From: Chitinophagaceae bacterium
GTDB taxonomy: Bacteria > Bacteroidota > Bacteroidia > Chitinophagales > Chitinophagaceae
Assembly: GCA_014879565.1 (NCBI GenBank)
Contig: JACSRW010000030.1
Coordinates: forward strand, 91,092 to 155,091
Direction of reading: 5' to 3'
Length of the DNA: 64,000 nucleotides
Shown piece after piece: positions 8,969 through 18,210 of this stretch. A program made the translations under genes and the position numbers. The notes under the pieces were generated by a model. That model did no database searches. It worked only from the letters and a program-made list of their open reading frames with translations, and was not told the DNA's origin. Within the stretch, counting starts at the first letter, position 1. Each line of letters opens with the position of its first letter.

Positions 8969-9256
8969 ATGAAACGGATTGCCCTTATTTTATTGTTGAT
9001 TTTTGCCTTTGTACAGGTGGTACCGGGTATACTTTCCTTTGGTGAAAAAGACCGGATCGGGGTCTTTTTTAATGTGGATGAGGAAAAGACCGCGGAAAAG
9101 ATGGTGCAGGAAAAAGCAAAAGAGAAAAAAGAGTATACGTCTCTCCTCTTATTATCAGCCGCCTGTGGTAAAGAAATGGCACTGGCCCTTCACCAGGCTG
9201 AAAAAATACTGCCCGCTCCCTGTCTGGAACAGCAGGCCCCCCCTCCCAACTCCTGA
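8969..9256 (+). CDS. Small exported protein with Pro-rich tail, unknown function
   Basis: This 95-residue protein has an N-terminal hydrophobic segment (MKRIALILLLIFAFVQVVPG) like a signal peptide or anchor. It is followed by a highly charged stretch rich in Lys/Glu (about 33-52), a hydrophobic patch and the tail APPPNS. I do not recognise a family. It precedes the ABC transporter gene by 69 bases on the same strand. The overall plan (anchor, acidic middle, PPPN tail) resembles the small protein at 20635-21003 on the far side of the same gene block, so the two may be distant relatives. Confidence 0.6.
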   Translation: MKRIALILLLIFAFVQVVPGILSFGEKDRIGVFFNVDEEKTAEKMVQEKAKEKKEYTSLLLLSAACGKEMALALHQAEKILPAPCLEQQAPPPNS

Positions 9257-9325
9257 ATGATAGACTATCCTGATCATTCCCGGTATGTTGTACATACCTT
9301 TATTTAGCTGTTTAAATTACATATA

Positions 9326-11002
9326 ATGAGTAAGAATGCCAGTCCGGTTTCCAGGATTCTGAACCTGGTAAAACTGGAGCGGAAAGAAATATCCGCCATA
9401 TATTTTTACGCGATCCTGAACGGATTGATTCAGTTATCCCTGCCGGTAGGTGTACAGGCCATCATCGGCTTTGTGCTGGGGGGCAGTTTTTCCACTTCCC
9501 TGGTAGTACTGATTTCCCTGGTGGTACTGGGTGTACTCAGCACCGGTATGCTGCAGATTGGCCAGATGCAGCTGATTGAAAAAATCCAGCAAAAGATTTT
9601 TGTCCGTTATTCCTTTGTATTCGCCGAAAGGATTCCGCGGCTTGACCTGAAAAAAACGGATGCTTTTTATTTGCCGGAACTGGTCAACCGGTTTTTCGAA
9701 ATTCCCTCCCTGCAGAAAGGACTGGCCAAACTGCTGCTGGATATTCCCACCGCCAGTATCCAGATCCTGTTCGGACTGGTGCTGTTGTCATTTTATCATC
9801 CGGCCTTTATCCTGTTTGGCCTCTTACTGGTTCTCATCCTGTGGCTGATTCTGTACTATACCGGCAGCCGGGGATTACAAACCAGCCTGGCAGAAAGCGC
9901 CTATAAATACGGTGTGGCGGCCTGGCTGGAAGAACTGGCCCGGCTGATTAAATCCTTTAAATTTTCAAAAGGCTCCCGGATCAACCTGCAAAAAGCCGAT
10001 GAAAAAGTGGCCGGCTACCTGGATGCCCGCAACAGTCATTTCCAGATTCTGCAGTTCCAGTTCCGGATGCTTGTTGCCTTTAAAGTGCTGATCACTGCCG
10101 CCATGCTGATCATTGGCTCTTTACTGCTTGTTAACCAGCAGCTGAATATCGGCCAGTTTATCGCTGCCGAAATTGTGATCATCACCGTGATCGCCTCCGT
10201 GGAAAAACTGATCGGGAATCTTGACAGTGTATATGATGTACTGACTTCTGTTGAAAAAATCGGCAAACTGACAGATAAGCCTGTAGAGCAGAACGGCAGT
10301 TATATATTACCTGAAACGGAAAAGGGTCTTTCGGTAGAAGCGAAAGACCTGGGATTCAGTTATGATGACCGTCAATATATTCTCCGGCATCTTGATTTCC
10401 GCATTGAACCGGGGGAAAATGTCTGTATCACGGGAAAGGAAGGAAGCGGTAAGTCAACCCTGCTGAAACTGCTCTGCGGTGCCTACCAGGAATTTGACGG
10501 GGCACTGCTGCTTGATGGTATTCCTTCCGGTAATTACCAGTTATCCGCCCTGCGGGCCCAGACAGGCATCCTGCTTTCTCAACAGGAAATTTTTCATGGC
10601 ACGCTGCTGGAAAACATCACCATGGGTAATACGGCTATTGATCAACGTCAGATTGTTCGCTTGTTTGAACAGGTTGGTCTTACTGATTTCCTGGCCTCTC
10701 AAAAAGACGGGTTTGACACCTGGCTGGATCCGACCGGGAAACGCCTGCCGGGCAATGTGATTAATAAAATTCTGCTGGTCAGGGCCCTGGTGGGTAAACC
10801 CAGGCTGCTCTTACTGGAAGACCCCTGGGCCAGTCTGGAAGAACCTTTCCGCAGCCGGATTCAGGATTTACTGCTGCGTGAATACCCGGAGACCACCATG
10901 ATAGTAAGCACCAATGATACCTCCTTTGCAGACCGCTGTGACCAGGTAATAAGTATACTGGCAGAGGGATGTGAGGTGAAAAAGAAGACAAGTGATAAGT
11001 GA
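9326..11002 (+). CDS. ABC transporter half-molecule, type I secretion-like, with a degenerate ATPase domain
   Basis: The protein is 558 residues: a membrane domain (about 20-300, four to six spans) and a nucleotide-binding domain (about 335-550). There is no N-terminal peptidase. The Walker A is intact (GKEGSGKST, 370-378), but the rest deviates. The signature is LPGNV (474-478) in place of LSGGQ. The Walker B end reads E498-D499 with the acidic pair swapped. The D-loop is ASLE, and the switch histidine is Asn530 (VSTND). ATP may bind, but normal hydrolysis is doubtful. The gene is followed by HlyD- and TolC-family genes, so it belongs to a three-part envelope-spanning machine. No intact partner ATPase is nearby. 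Its last codons lie in a 7-bp repeat array (10990-11023). Confidence 0.85.
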   Translation: MSKNASPVSRILNLVKLERKEISAIYFYAILNGLIQLSLPVGVQAIIGFVLGGSFSTSLVVLISLVVLGVLSTGMLQIGQMQLIEKIQQKIFVRYSFVFAERIPRLDLKKTDAFYLPELVNRFFEIPSLQKGLAKLLLDIPTASIQILFGLVLLSFYHPAFILFGLLLVLILWLILYYTGSRGLQTSLAESAYKYGVAAWLEELARLIKSFKFSKGSRINLQKADEKVAGYLDARNSHFQILQFQFRMLVAFKVLITAAMLIIGSLLLVNQQLNIGQFIAAEIVIITVIASVEKLIGNLDSVYDVLTSVEKIGKLTDKPVEQNGSYILPETEKGLSVEAKDLGFSYDDRQYILRHLDFRIEPGENVCITGKEGSGKSTLLKLLCGAYQEFDGALLLDGIPSGNYQLSALRAQTGILLSQQEIFHGTLLENITMGNTAIDQRQIVRLFEQVGLTDFLASQKDGFDTWLDPTGKRLPGNVINKILLVRALVGKPRLLLLEDPWASLEEPFRSRIQDLLLREYPETTMIVSTNDTSFADRCDQVISILAEGCEVKKKTSDK

Positions 11003-11023
11003 TAAGTTATAAGTATTAAGTTA
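10990..11023 (+). repeat. Heptamer array (AAGTGAT-type), about five units
   Basis: Units are AAGTGAT, AAGTGAT, AAGTTAT, AAGTATT and a partial AAGTTA, in exact 7-bp register. The array supplies the last codons and the stop of the ABC gene, and ends 11 bases before the HlyD-family start. Confidence 0.8.
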
Positions 11024-11034
11024 AAAAAAGAAAT

Positions 11035-12360
11035 ATGGATACTATCCATTACAATAATAACTGGACGTCGAATACACATGTATACAGGTACAACCGGAAC
11101 AGCCGGATCCGCTACTGGTTTTACGGACTGATCGCGGTACTGATCATTGTCCTGTTTCTGCCATGGACCCAAAATATCCGGGCGAAGGGCCAGGTAACCA
11201 CGCTGCGGCAGGAACAGCGACCCCAGCAGGTAAACAGCATTATCCCGGGTAAAGTCATCAGGTGGCATGTGAAGGAAGGAGATTTTGTGCAGGCCGGTGA
11301 TACCCTGCTGCAACTCGCGGAGATCAAAGATGATTACCTGGATCCGTCCCTGCTGAGCCGCACAAAAGAACAGTTATCAGCCAAAGCCCTGACCATAGAT
11401 TATTACAAGAATAAAGTGGACGCGGGCAGTACACAGATCCGGGCACTCGGGGAAGGACTTACCCTTAAGATGGAACAGTTGCGCAACAAATTACAGCAGC
11501 TGGAACTTAAACTGCAAAGTGACAGTATGGAAGCAAGGGCGGCGGCCAATGAATATTCCATTGCAGCCCTTCAGCTTTCCAGGCAAAAAGCCATGTACGA
11601 CAGCGGGCTGGTTTCCCTCACGCAACTTGAGCAACGCAACCTGGCCTGGCAAAACAGCCTGGCAAAAAAAATCAGCGCCGAAAATAAACTGGGGGCCACC
11701 CGGCAGGAACTGGGCATCACCCGGCTTGAGATGAATGCCACAGAACAGGAATATTCGGAAAAAATTGCGAAAGCCCGGGGAGAACAGTTTCAGTCACTTT
11801 CCCAGATTGCCAGCGGGCAGGGTGATATTGCCAAACTGGAAAACCAATACAGCAACTATTCTATCCGGAATGGCATGTATGTGATCACTGCCCCGCAAAG
11901 CGGACAGGTGACCAAGGCGCGAAAGGCCGGTATCGGGGAGATTGTAAAAGACGGGGAAATGATTGTGGAAATTGTACCCGACCGGATTCAGTATGCGGTG
12001 GAGTTATTTATACGCCCGGTTGACCTGCCCCTGGTTTCAACCGGCCAGAAAGTCCGGTTCCTGTTTGATGGCTTCCCGGCAATTGTTTTCAGCGGATGGC
12101 CCAATACTTCCTACGGAACTTTTGGAGGGGTGGTAACGGCCGTGGAAACATCTGTAAGCTCCAACGGACTCTTCCGTATACTCGTCACCGAAGACCCTGC
12201 CGATAAACCCTGGCCCCCCGAACTGAGAATGGGGACCGGCGCGCAGGGTATGGCTTTGCTTAAAGATGTGCCGGTCTGGTATGAGTTATGGCGGAACATC
12301 AACGGATTTCCTCCGGATTATTATCATGCAGAAAATAAACAGGAAAAAAGCAGCAAATGA
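11035..12360 (+). CDS. HlyD-family membrane fusion protein
   Basis: This 441-residue periplasmic adaptor has one N-terminal membrane span (about 25-44, ending LPWTQ), a split lipoyl-type region (around KVIRWHVKEGDFVQAGDTLLQL and ITAPQSGQVTKARKAG), a long helical hairpin between them (about 105-265) and a C-terminal beta-barrel region. It connects the upstream ABC protein with the outer-membrane TolC-type channel. The stop overlaps the TolC-family start in an ATGA arrangement (12357-12360), indicating translational coupling. HlyD proteins usually deliver proteins or peptides outward, and no obvious substrate gene is adjacent except the small exported protein at 8969-9256. Confidence 0.9.
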   Translation: MDTIHYNNNWTSNTHVYRYNRNSRIRYWFYGLIAVLIIVLFLPWTQNIRAKGQVTTLRQEQRPQQVNSIIPGKVIRWHVKEGDFVQAGDTLLQLAEIKDDYLDPSLLSRTKEQLSAKALTIDYYKNKVDAGSTQIRALGEGLTLKMEQLRNKLQQLELKLQSDSMEARAAANEYSIAALQLSRQKAMYDSGLVSLTQLEQRNLAWQNSLAKKISAENKLGATRQELGITRLEMNATEQEYSEKIAKARGEQFQSLSQIASGQGDIAKLENQYSNYSIRNGMYVITAPQSGQVTKARKAGIGEIVKDGEMIVEIVPDRIQYAVELFIRPVDLPLVSTGQKVRFLFDGFPAIVFSGWPNTSYGTFGGVVTAVETSVSSNGLFRILVTEDPADKPWPPELRMGTGAQGMALLKDVPVWYELWRNINGFPPDYYHAENKQEKSSK

Positions 12361-13784
12361 AAAAAAATATAACCGGCCGCTTGTTGCTTATTGTGTGTTG
12401 TATGCTGTTTGCAGCAACGAAGCTACAGGGCCAGACGGAAATGAATGACAAAACGCTCTCTCCGGAATCATTCTCGGAAATTGTTCGCGCCTATCATCCT
12501 GTTGCCAAAATGGCTGGTATTACCGTGGAAAAAGCAAAAGCCGGTGTAACCATCGCCCGGGGGCTTTTTGATCCTGTTTTTTACAGTTCCAATGCGCAAA
12601 AAACTTTTGACGGCACAGAATATTACAACTATAACCGTCCGGAACTGACCATACCGACCTGGTATGGCATTACCCTCAGCACCGGTCTGGAATATTTATC
12701 CGGCACCCGGACAGATCCGCAGGAGACGGCCGGCAAAAGCAGTTATGCGGGTATCTCGGTACCTCTCGCGAAAAACCTGCTGATGGATAAACGCCGGGCC
12801 ACGCTTCTAACTGCAAAGATCAGCCGGGATGCCAGTCAGGCTGAAAGAAGAGCCCTGCTCAATGATCTGATGTATGAAGCACTCACCGCCTATTGGTTAT
12901 GGGTGCAGTATTATGAGAACTTCCGGCTGCTGACAGAAGCCGTTACTGTGAATACAAAAAGACTTGAACTGGTACGTACTGCCGTGAGGCAGGGTGACCG
13001 TCCTGCAATAGACAGTACGGAAGCTATGACCCAGTTACAGCAGTTTCTTTTGCAACAATCGGAAGCAGCGGTGGCTTTTCAGAATCAGGGGCTTGAACTC
13101 TCCACCTATTTGTGGAATGAAAAAGGAGATCCCGTACTGTTACCAGACGGCGTACTACCCGCTGTATCCATCCAGCGGACAGATCTCCTGAATTATCCTG
13201 TGGCAGACAGCAGCCGTTTGCTCGACAGTGCCTTGTCTGTTCACCCGGAGTTACAGCAATACCGGTTTAAGCTGAAAAGCCTCGCTGTTGAGAAAAAACT
13301 CAAATTCCAGGAACTGCTCCCCACTGTAAACTTCCGGTATAACCAGCTGGGAAAAGACTATACCATGCTGAAGACCGTCACCGGTCCTTTGTTTGAAAAT
13401 AATTTTCAGTATGGTCTTACCCTTGGATTGCCGCTTCGTTTCTCCCAGGGACGCGGGGAGTACAAACAGGCCAGGCTCAAGATAATGGAAACCTCCCTTC
13501 AGCAGGACATGAAACAAGTTTCCATCCTGAATAAGATGCGGGCTGTATACAATGATATCAGGGCCTTGCAGGAACAGGACAGGGTGCAGAGCGGGGCGGT
13601 GCGGAATTTCGAAGCGCTTCAACGAGGTGAAGAAACCCGGTTTATGGCCGGAGAAAGTTCGCTTTTCCTGGTGAATGCCCGGGAAAATAAAACCCTGGAA
13701 GCCCGGCAGAAACTGGCCGCGATCAAAACAAAATACATGCAAAAACAGGCCGCTCTCTTCTGGAGTGCCGGGCTGCTGCAATAA
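12357..13784 (+). CDS. TolC-family outer-membrane channel protein
   Basis: This 475-residue protein has a signal peptide (MKKNITGRLLLIVCCMLFAA, cleavage after about residue 26) and two long helical halves of the outer-membrane efflux family. Alternating heptad-like helices (for example NDLMYEALTAYWLWVQYYENF) and barrel strands support this. It is the third member of the ABC-HlyD-TolC set, coupled to HlyD by a 4-base overlap. It ends 5 bases from the convergent dabB-like gene, so the two transcription units meet here without a visible strong terminator. Confidence 0.9.
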   Translation: MKKNITGRLLLIVCCMLFAATKLQGQTEMNDKTLSPESFSEIVRAYHPVAKMAGITVEKAKAGVTIARGLFDPVFYSSNAQKTFDGTEYYNYNRPELTIPTWYGITLSTGLEYLSGTRTDPQETAGKSSYAGISVPLAKNLLMDKRRATLLTAKISRDASQAERRALLNDLMYEALTAYWLWVQYYENFRLLTEAVTVNTKRLELVRTAVRQGDRPAIDSTEAMTQLQQFLLQQSEAAVAFQNQGLELSTYLWNEKGDPVLLPDGVLPAVSIQRTDLLNYPVADSSRLLDSALSVHPELQQYRFKLKSLAVEKKLKFQELLPTVNFRYNQLGKDYTMLKTVTGPLFENNFQYGLTLGLPLRFSQGRGEYKQARLKIMETSLQQDMKQVSILNKMRAVYNDIRALQEQDRVQSGAVRNFEALQRGEETRFMAGESSLFLVNARENKTLEARQKLAAIKTKYMQKQAALFWSAGLLQ

Positions 13785-13789
13785 GCCTC

Positions 13790-15640
13790 TCAGGAGTTGC
13801 GGAATGCAACCGGGTGATACAATTTTTTGTGCGGACCAAAATAAATCCGGAGCAGGATCCGCAGCGAAGCCAGTTCCAGAAACAGGAAACAAAGGGCGGT
13901 CAGTGCCATCAGACTGTACTGCTGACTGCCGATATAGGTAAACAATACATCAATGCCGATAAAAGCCGCTGTAACCGGGAAGCCCAGTAACCCGATTGCC
14001 GCGAAAAGGAAGAGAAGTCCTGAATTCTCCGTTTCATACACATAGCCGTGAAAAAGGGACAGGGAAATATCCTTGTCCCTTTTCGCAGTTTTTTTCAGCA
14101 GAAAAAGTCCCAGCAGAAAAGCCGGCAGTATACCGCTGGCATACAGGATCATTTCAGCCGGGAGGATATGACGGGCATTATATTGCACCGCAGACAGGAT
14201 AAAGACATGGGCGATAATTAACGCGAACCATGCTCTCGTGGCGGGTCCGCGATAGCTGAAGGCAAAGAGAATCAGTATAAGTGCAAGTGCCATCGCTGTA
14301 TGCGCAAGTATTTCCGGGGTCAGACCCGGAACGCGGAAAACCACCAGAGATCCTGCCAGCCATACGAGTGACAGCAGGGCGGTTATTCCAAAAATTAATC
14401 CGGAACGCATAAAACCAAACTGTCTTCCCGCCCATTTAAAGGGAGACCACAGGCACAGATACATGATGCGGTCCAGGTTCCATTCTTTTACCCCCAGCAT
14501 ATAGAGGGTTGTTTTAAATTTTCCGGGCTCCCGGTTGCCGGGAGCCGTATAATGAAAAATCTGGTGATGTACGAGATAATTCAGCACAGAGGGGGAAACC
14601 AGGAGCTGATAGGTGCGGAGAAAAGCATTACCGGCAAAATGGAGTAATACCAGCCAGTGGAAGCCGAGCGCGATCTCAATAAACATCAGCCCGATCTGCG
14701 CGGAAGAAGCGTACGCGATCTGTGTTTTAACTGTTGGCTGAACCCTGGCCATTACAGTGGAAGTTATAGCCGTCAAAGCGCCTGTAACAACAATGGTAAT
14801 TTTCGCCCATTCCATCTGTTCCCAGAAGGGGTAGGTACGCAGCAGCAGGAATACACCAATATGCACGCTGAGCGATCCGTAAAAAATGGCGGAAGAAGAA
14901 GTAGGACCTTCCAGGGCCCGGGGCAGCCAGGTAGAGAACGGAAACTGCGCGGATTTTACAGCAGCCGGTACAATCAGGAAAAGCACTATGACAAAGGCCA
15001 TGACCGGCGCAGTAAGCGCTGCTTCCCGGGCAAGCCCCAGTTCGGGAAAACTGATATTCCGCTGCATGAGGTGATGCAGCATCCACATCACGATCATCAG
15101 TGATATATCGCTTATGCGGTAATAGGAAACAGCTTTAAAGGCATTTTTTACCGGCAGGTAACGGTCTCTGTAAAAAGCGATGAGCAGGAAGGAACAGAGA
15201 CCCTTCATTTCCCACCCGATAAACAGGGTTTCAAAATTGCCGGACAGGATAATAAAGTTATAAGCTGTTGAAAACAGCAAAATGGTGTTAAAGAACCGTT
15301 TGTACCCGGCATCCCGGTGCATATAATATTTGCTGAATGTGGCCACAAGGAAAAACAGTATCGCACCGGTGATACTGAATACCACGGTGATTTCATCATA
15401 ATAGAAATGAAGGGCGAAAACAAAATGTTCTGTCTGGTACAGGGTAAGCAACGGATCATCCACAGGCTGCATCCCACTGATCAGCCACCATACAGCAAAA
15501 CCAAAAGCCATCAGGAGGTTGAGGCTCTTGGCCAGTCTGACAGCCAGGCCGATTTCACGTTCATGTTTATTATCCCACAGCATGGAGGCCAAAAAGGCCA
15601 GCAGGGGAACCAGGATAAAAAGAATAAGCAGTTGGGCCAT
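13790..15640 (-). CDS. dabB: DabB-like membrane subunit (NuoL/MrpA-type proton channel)
   Basis: This 616-residue multi-span protein belongs to the proton-conducting family shared by NuoL and Mrp antiporter subunits. Recognisable parts include FETLFIGWEMKGLCSFLLIAFY and STWLPRALEGPTSSSAIFYGSLSVH, the latter being the family's central quinone-oxidoreductase-type motif. Its position 21 bases after a DUF2309 gene identifies it as the DabB partner. In the DAB system this membrane subunit is thought to couple ion flow to the DabA carbonic-anhydrase-like subunit so that CO2 is converted one way to bicarbonate inside the cell. No other complex I subunits are nearby, which argues against respiratory NuoL. 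Confidence 0.9.
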   Translation of the reverse strand: MAQLLILFILVPLLAFLASMLWDNKHEREIGLAVRLAKSLNLLMAFGFAVWWLISGMQPVDDPLLTLYQTEHFVFALHFYYDEITVVFSITGAILFFLVATFSKYYMHRDAGYKRFFNTILLFSTAYNFIILSGNFETLFIGWEMKGLCSFLLIAFYRDRYLPVKNAFKAVSYYRISDISLMIVMWMLHHLMQRNISFPELGLAREAALTAPVMAFVIVLFLIVPAAVKSAQFPFSTWLPRALEGPTSSSAIFYGSLSVHIGVFLLLRTYPFWEQMEWAKITIVVTGALTAITSTVMARVQPTVKTQIAYASSAQIGLMFIEIALGFHWLVLLHFAGNAFLRTYQLLVSPSVLNYLVHHQIFHYTAPGNREPGKFKTTLYMLGVKEWNLDRIMYLCLWSPFKWAGRQFGFMRSGLIFGITALLSLVWLAGSLVVFRVPGLTPEILAHTAMALALILILFAFSYRGPATRAWFALIIAHVFILSAVQYNARHILPAEMILYASGILPAFLLGLFLLKKTAKRDKDISLSLFHGYVYETENSGLLFLFAAIGLLGFPVTAAFIGIDVLFTYIGSQQYSLMALTALCFLFLELASLRILLRIYFGPHKKLYHPVAFRNS

Positions 15641-15661
15641 GGGTGTTTTTTTTCGCGGGGA

Positions 15662-18187
15662 TCAGTCAAGCAGGCATACGGGCAGATTTTCTTCCGTCGC
15701 GTGAACAATATGATTCGTTTCCATTTCTTTTGCCCCTTCAATAAAGGCTTCCATGTTGTGAATCCGGCCAATCTCTGTTTCCGCTGTAAGGGGATGGTAT
15801 TCTTCAAAACGGCCTTCCCGGAAATACCAGCACTGTTTAGTTTCCGGATCCGCTGCCACGATATGCACCCATTCATTGGCATACCATTCAAACACTTCCG
15901 GGGTGGATTGAATGGCCTTTAACACAATTTCCGGTTTGTGTTCCACTATCACGAGCAGCCTAACCGGATCGTGCACTTCAATCATCTGCCAGGGCAGACC
16001 GGGACGCAGATCACCATCGCTGCTGTTAGCCACTCCGAAGAGACCCATAACATTATGCGGCAATTTGGTGCCGGCGCCCATGCGGATATTATCCACCCGG
16101 GAAAAATAATATTCCAGGTTAATACCCCCGCATACAAGGCCGATGGGCCGCATCACAGCAGTGAGAATGGTGCCATCGGGGTCGGTACTGCTGTCATAAC
16201 TGTTCAGAAAGGCGCGGCGGTCGAGAAACAGTCCCTTGCTGAATTGTCTTCTCCCTATGATTGCCAGGGTATTGGTACCGTGTCCCAGTTCAGGCCTTGG
16301 CTCAAACAGGGAAACAGAACGGTTATGGATGGCCTTACGAACCTGTTCCAGTTCCTGCCGGGTATTAACCGAAGCAAAACGACGGCTGCGTTCTTTGGCA
16401 TTCAGGTTAAGCGCGGTTTCGAATCGCTGCATGGCATCCAGGTGCCCCTGTACATTCGCCCCGCTGAGAAAATCTTCATCATAATAATCCATCACATCGG
16501 CCGCGGTGTCATGCATACAACCTACGAATTGGGTACTGGCGGGAATATAAATTCCGTTTTCAGCCAGGCGGGCTCTTACTCCTTCATGATTCAGTATAAA
16601 AGCCATGACCCGGGCATTGGTGGCACCGGGACGACCGCTGCAGGCTCCGCAATCATGCGCCCCGTGATGCGGGTTGTTGGCACTGCTGCTGCCATGTGCC
16701 ACAATGTAAACCAGGGGAGCAAACTCCCTGATCAGCCCTATCCCTCTCAGGAAAGCTTCGGCTCTTGTAAACATCTCGGCCAGTGTATATCCAATCTGCA
16801 AACCGTTTTCCCGGTCTTCGGGGTTTTTATTTTCAATTGTCAAAACCGATTTCTTGTCCATATGGCCGTATGCATTGGAAATAGCCGGGCTCATACGCGG
16901 CCGGAAAAGTAGCTGCATTTTCCGCAGAAGGGCCCAGAAGCCGAAGCCAATACTGAGGAAAAAACCGGAAAGCACCCCATGTGTGTACCGGGTGTAAATA
17001 AGTTCTTCCTTTCTTCCCGCTGTTGCTTCGGTTTCTTTGATCAGGTATTTGGGTGTAACCGGAGCCGGGCAGAGTTTATCATAGAACTTGCTGCCCTGTT
17101 GCTGAAAATAAAATTCGACGCCAAAAAATCCCGGCGCACCAAATGTTTCCGCCAGCGGATCTACCGCTTCTATATGGCGGCGAATGGAATCTTCCCTTTC
17201 ATCAATACAGAATATGGCCTGCATACTGCGGCTGATGGCCAGCGGACGCGGTTTAGCCAGTTGCAGTCCTTTCAGTACGCTGTCATAGTAACTCCATTCA
17301 AAAGCATCCTGCCAGAGGCGGATTACTTCTTCAAAATCCGTAAAGCTAACCGGAGCCAGCAGGTCTTCCGGTGGTTGTGAGCGTTCTGCGGCGATTGGTT
17401 TCCAGTTATCCCCCCGCAGGGCATAAAGCGCATCCAGTTCCAGGAGTAATTCAAAGCTCACCAGCTCTTTCAGGCTGATTTTTTTCCTGTCGAGCAGTGT
17501 CTGCGGGTTATCTTCCACGGCGCTGACAAAACCGCTCCAGCCATTGTGGGCAAACTGCTGGTCAAACAGGTATTGCTCAAAATATTCTTCCCGGCCAACC
17601 AGACTTTTCAGTAAACCCGTCAGCGTGTACTGTTCGCGGAGAAAGATCTGCCGCATTTTCCGGGTTCGGAAAAAACTGACCAGCGATTTTGATTCCAGTT
17701 CCCGCAGGGTTTCAGTAAATCCTTTGCCGGTCACCGGGTATTCGCCAAAGGCAATGCCCTGATCCAGGAAACTGCAGAGAATCCTGAAGAGCAGGGGATG
17801 CACTTCATTATCCAGATCCAGTGCATACTGATCTTTCCATTCTTCCCTCAGCCGGCCGATACGCGGTGAACGGGCGGCCTGGTAAGTGCCTGTCAGCATT
17901 TTTTCTTTCCATAGGGACCGCTGCTCCTCTCCTTTTCTCCAGACAATCATCCGGTGCAATACGTCTTCCCTGATCCGGCCGGTGCGGAAAAGCTCCCGGT
18001 ATTCTTCCAGCTGCAGGTGCACCTGGTAGCCAAAAATAGCGGCCGCCGTAAAAATTCCCTCATAGAATTTCAGCTGCTGAAAGGCATGCAGGGAATTGTG
18101 ATGGATAAAATCCTTCAGGGCCTGCTGGGCGGGCAGGTAATGTTTCAGTTTATGAATCACCTGAGATTCATCGAAAGCAGTATGCAT
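15662..18187 (-). CDS. dabA: DabA, DUF2309 inorganic-carbon uptake subunit
   Basis: This 841-residue protein has the zinc-site residues of DabA in order: C327 and D329 in FCIDERE, then H498 (VAHGSSS) and C513 (GAHDCGACSG). The H-to-C spacing of 15 matches the characterised Halothiobacillus DabA (H524/C539). DabA has a remote beta-carbonic-anhydrase-like active site and works only with its DabB membrane partner, which follows 21 bases downstream. The upstream gene, 23 bases away, is a soluble beta-carbonic anhydrase. The setting suggests supply of bicarbonate for anaplerotic carboxylation in a heterotroph; no RuBisCO or other fixation genes are seen here. Confidence 0.95.
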   Translation of the reverse strand: MHTAFDESQVIHKLKHYLPAQQALKDFIHHNSLHAFQQLKFYEGIFTAAAIFGYQVHLQLEEYRELFRTGRIREDVLHRMIVWRKGEEQRSLWKEKMLTGTYQAARSPRIGRLREEWKDQYALDLDNEVHPLLFRILCSFLDQGIAFGEYPVTGKGFTETLRELESKSLVSFFRTRKMRQIFLREQYTLTGLLKSLVGREEYFEQYLFDQQFAHNGWSGFVSAVEDNPQTLLDRKKISLKELVSFELLLELDALYALRGDNWKPIAAERSQPPEDLLAPVSFTDFEEVIRLWQDAFEWSYYDSVLKGLQLAKPRPLAISRSMQAIFCIDEREDSIRRHIEAVDPLAETFGAPGFFGVEFYFQQQGSKFYDKLCPAPVTPKYLIKETEATAGRKEELIYTRYTHGVLSGFFLSIGFGFWALLRKMQLLFRPRMSPAISNAYGHMDKKSVLTIENKNPEDRENGLQIGYTLAEMFTRAEAFLRGIGLIREFAPLVYIVAHGSSSANNPHHGAHDCGACSGRPGATNARVMAFILNHEGVRARLAENGIYIPASTQFVGCMHDTAADVMDYYDEDFLSGANVQGHLDAMQRFETALNLNAKERSRRFASVNTRQELEQVRKAIHNRSVSLFEPRPELGHGTNTLAIIGRRQFSKGLFLDRRAFLNSYDSSTDPDGTILTAVMRPIGLVCGGINLEYYFSRVDNIRMGAGTKLPHNVMGLFGVANSSDGDLRPGLPWQMIEVHDPVRLLVIVEHKPEIVLKAIQSTPEVFEWYANEWVHIVAADPETKQCWYFREGRFEEYHPLTAETEIGRIHNMEAFIEGAKEMETNHIVHATEENLPVCLLD

Positions 18188-18210
18188 GCCGGTTATTTGT
18201 TTATGGAAGG

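Noticed and set aside
13784..13790. Possible fusion or read-through between the TolC-family gene and dabB
   Set aside because: The genes are convergent on opposite strands, so they cannot be one transcript or one protein.
15938..16912. Open frame of 324 codons opposite to dabA
   Set aside because: dabA has the complete zinc site and family length, and the antisense frame has no domain.
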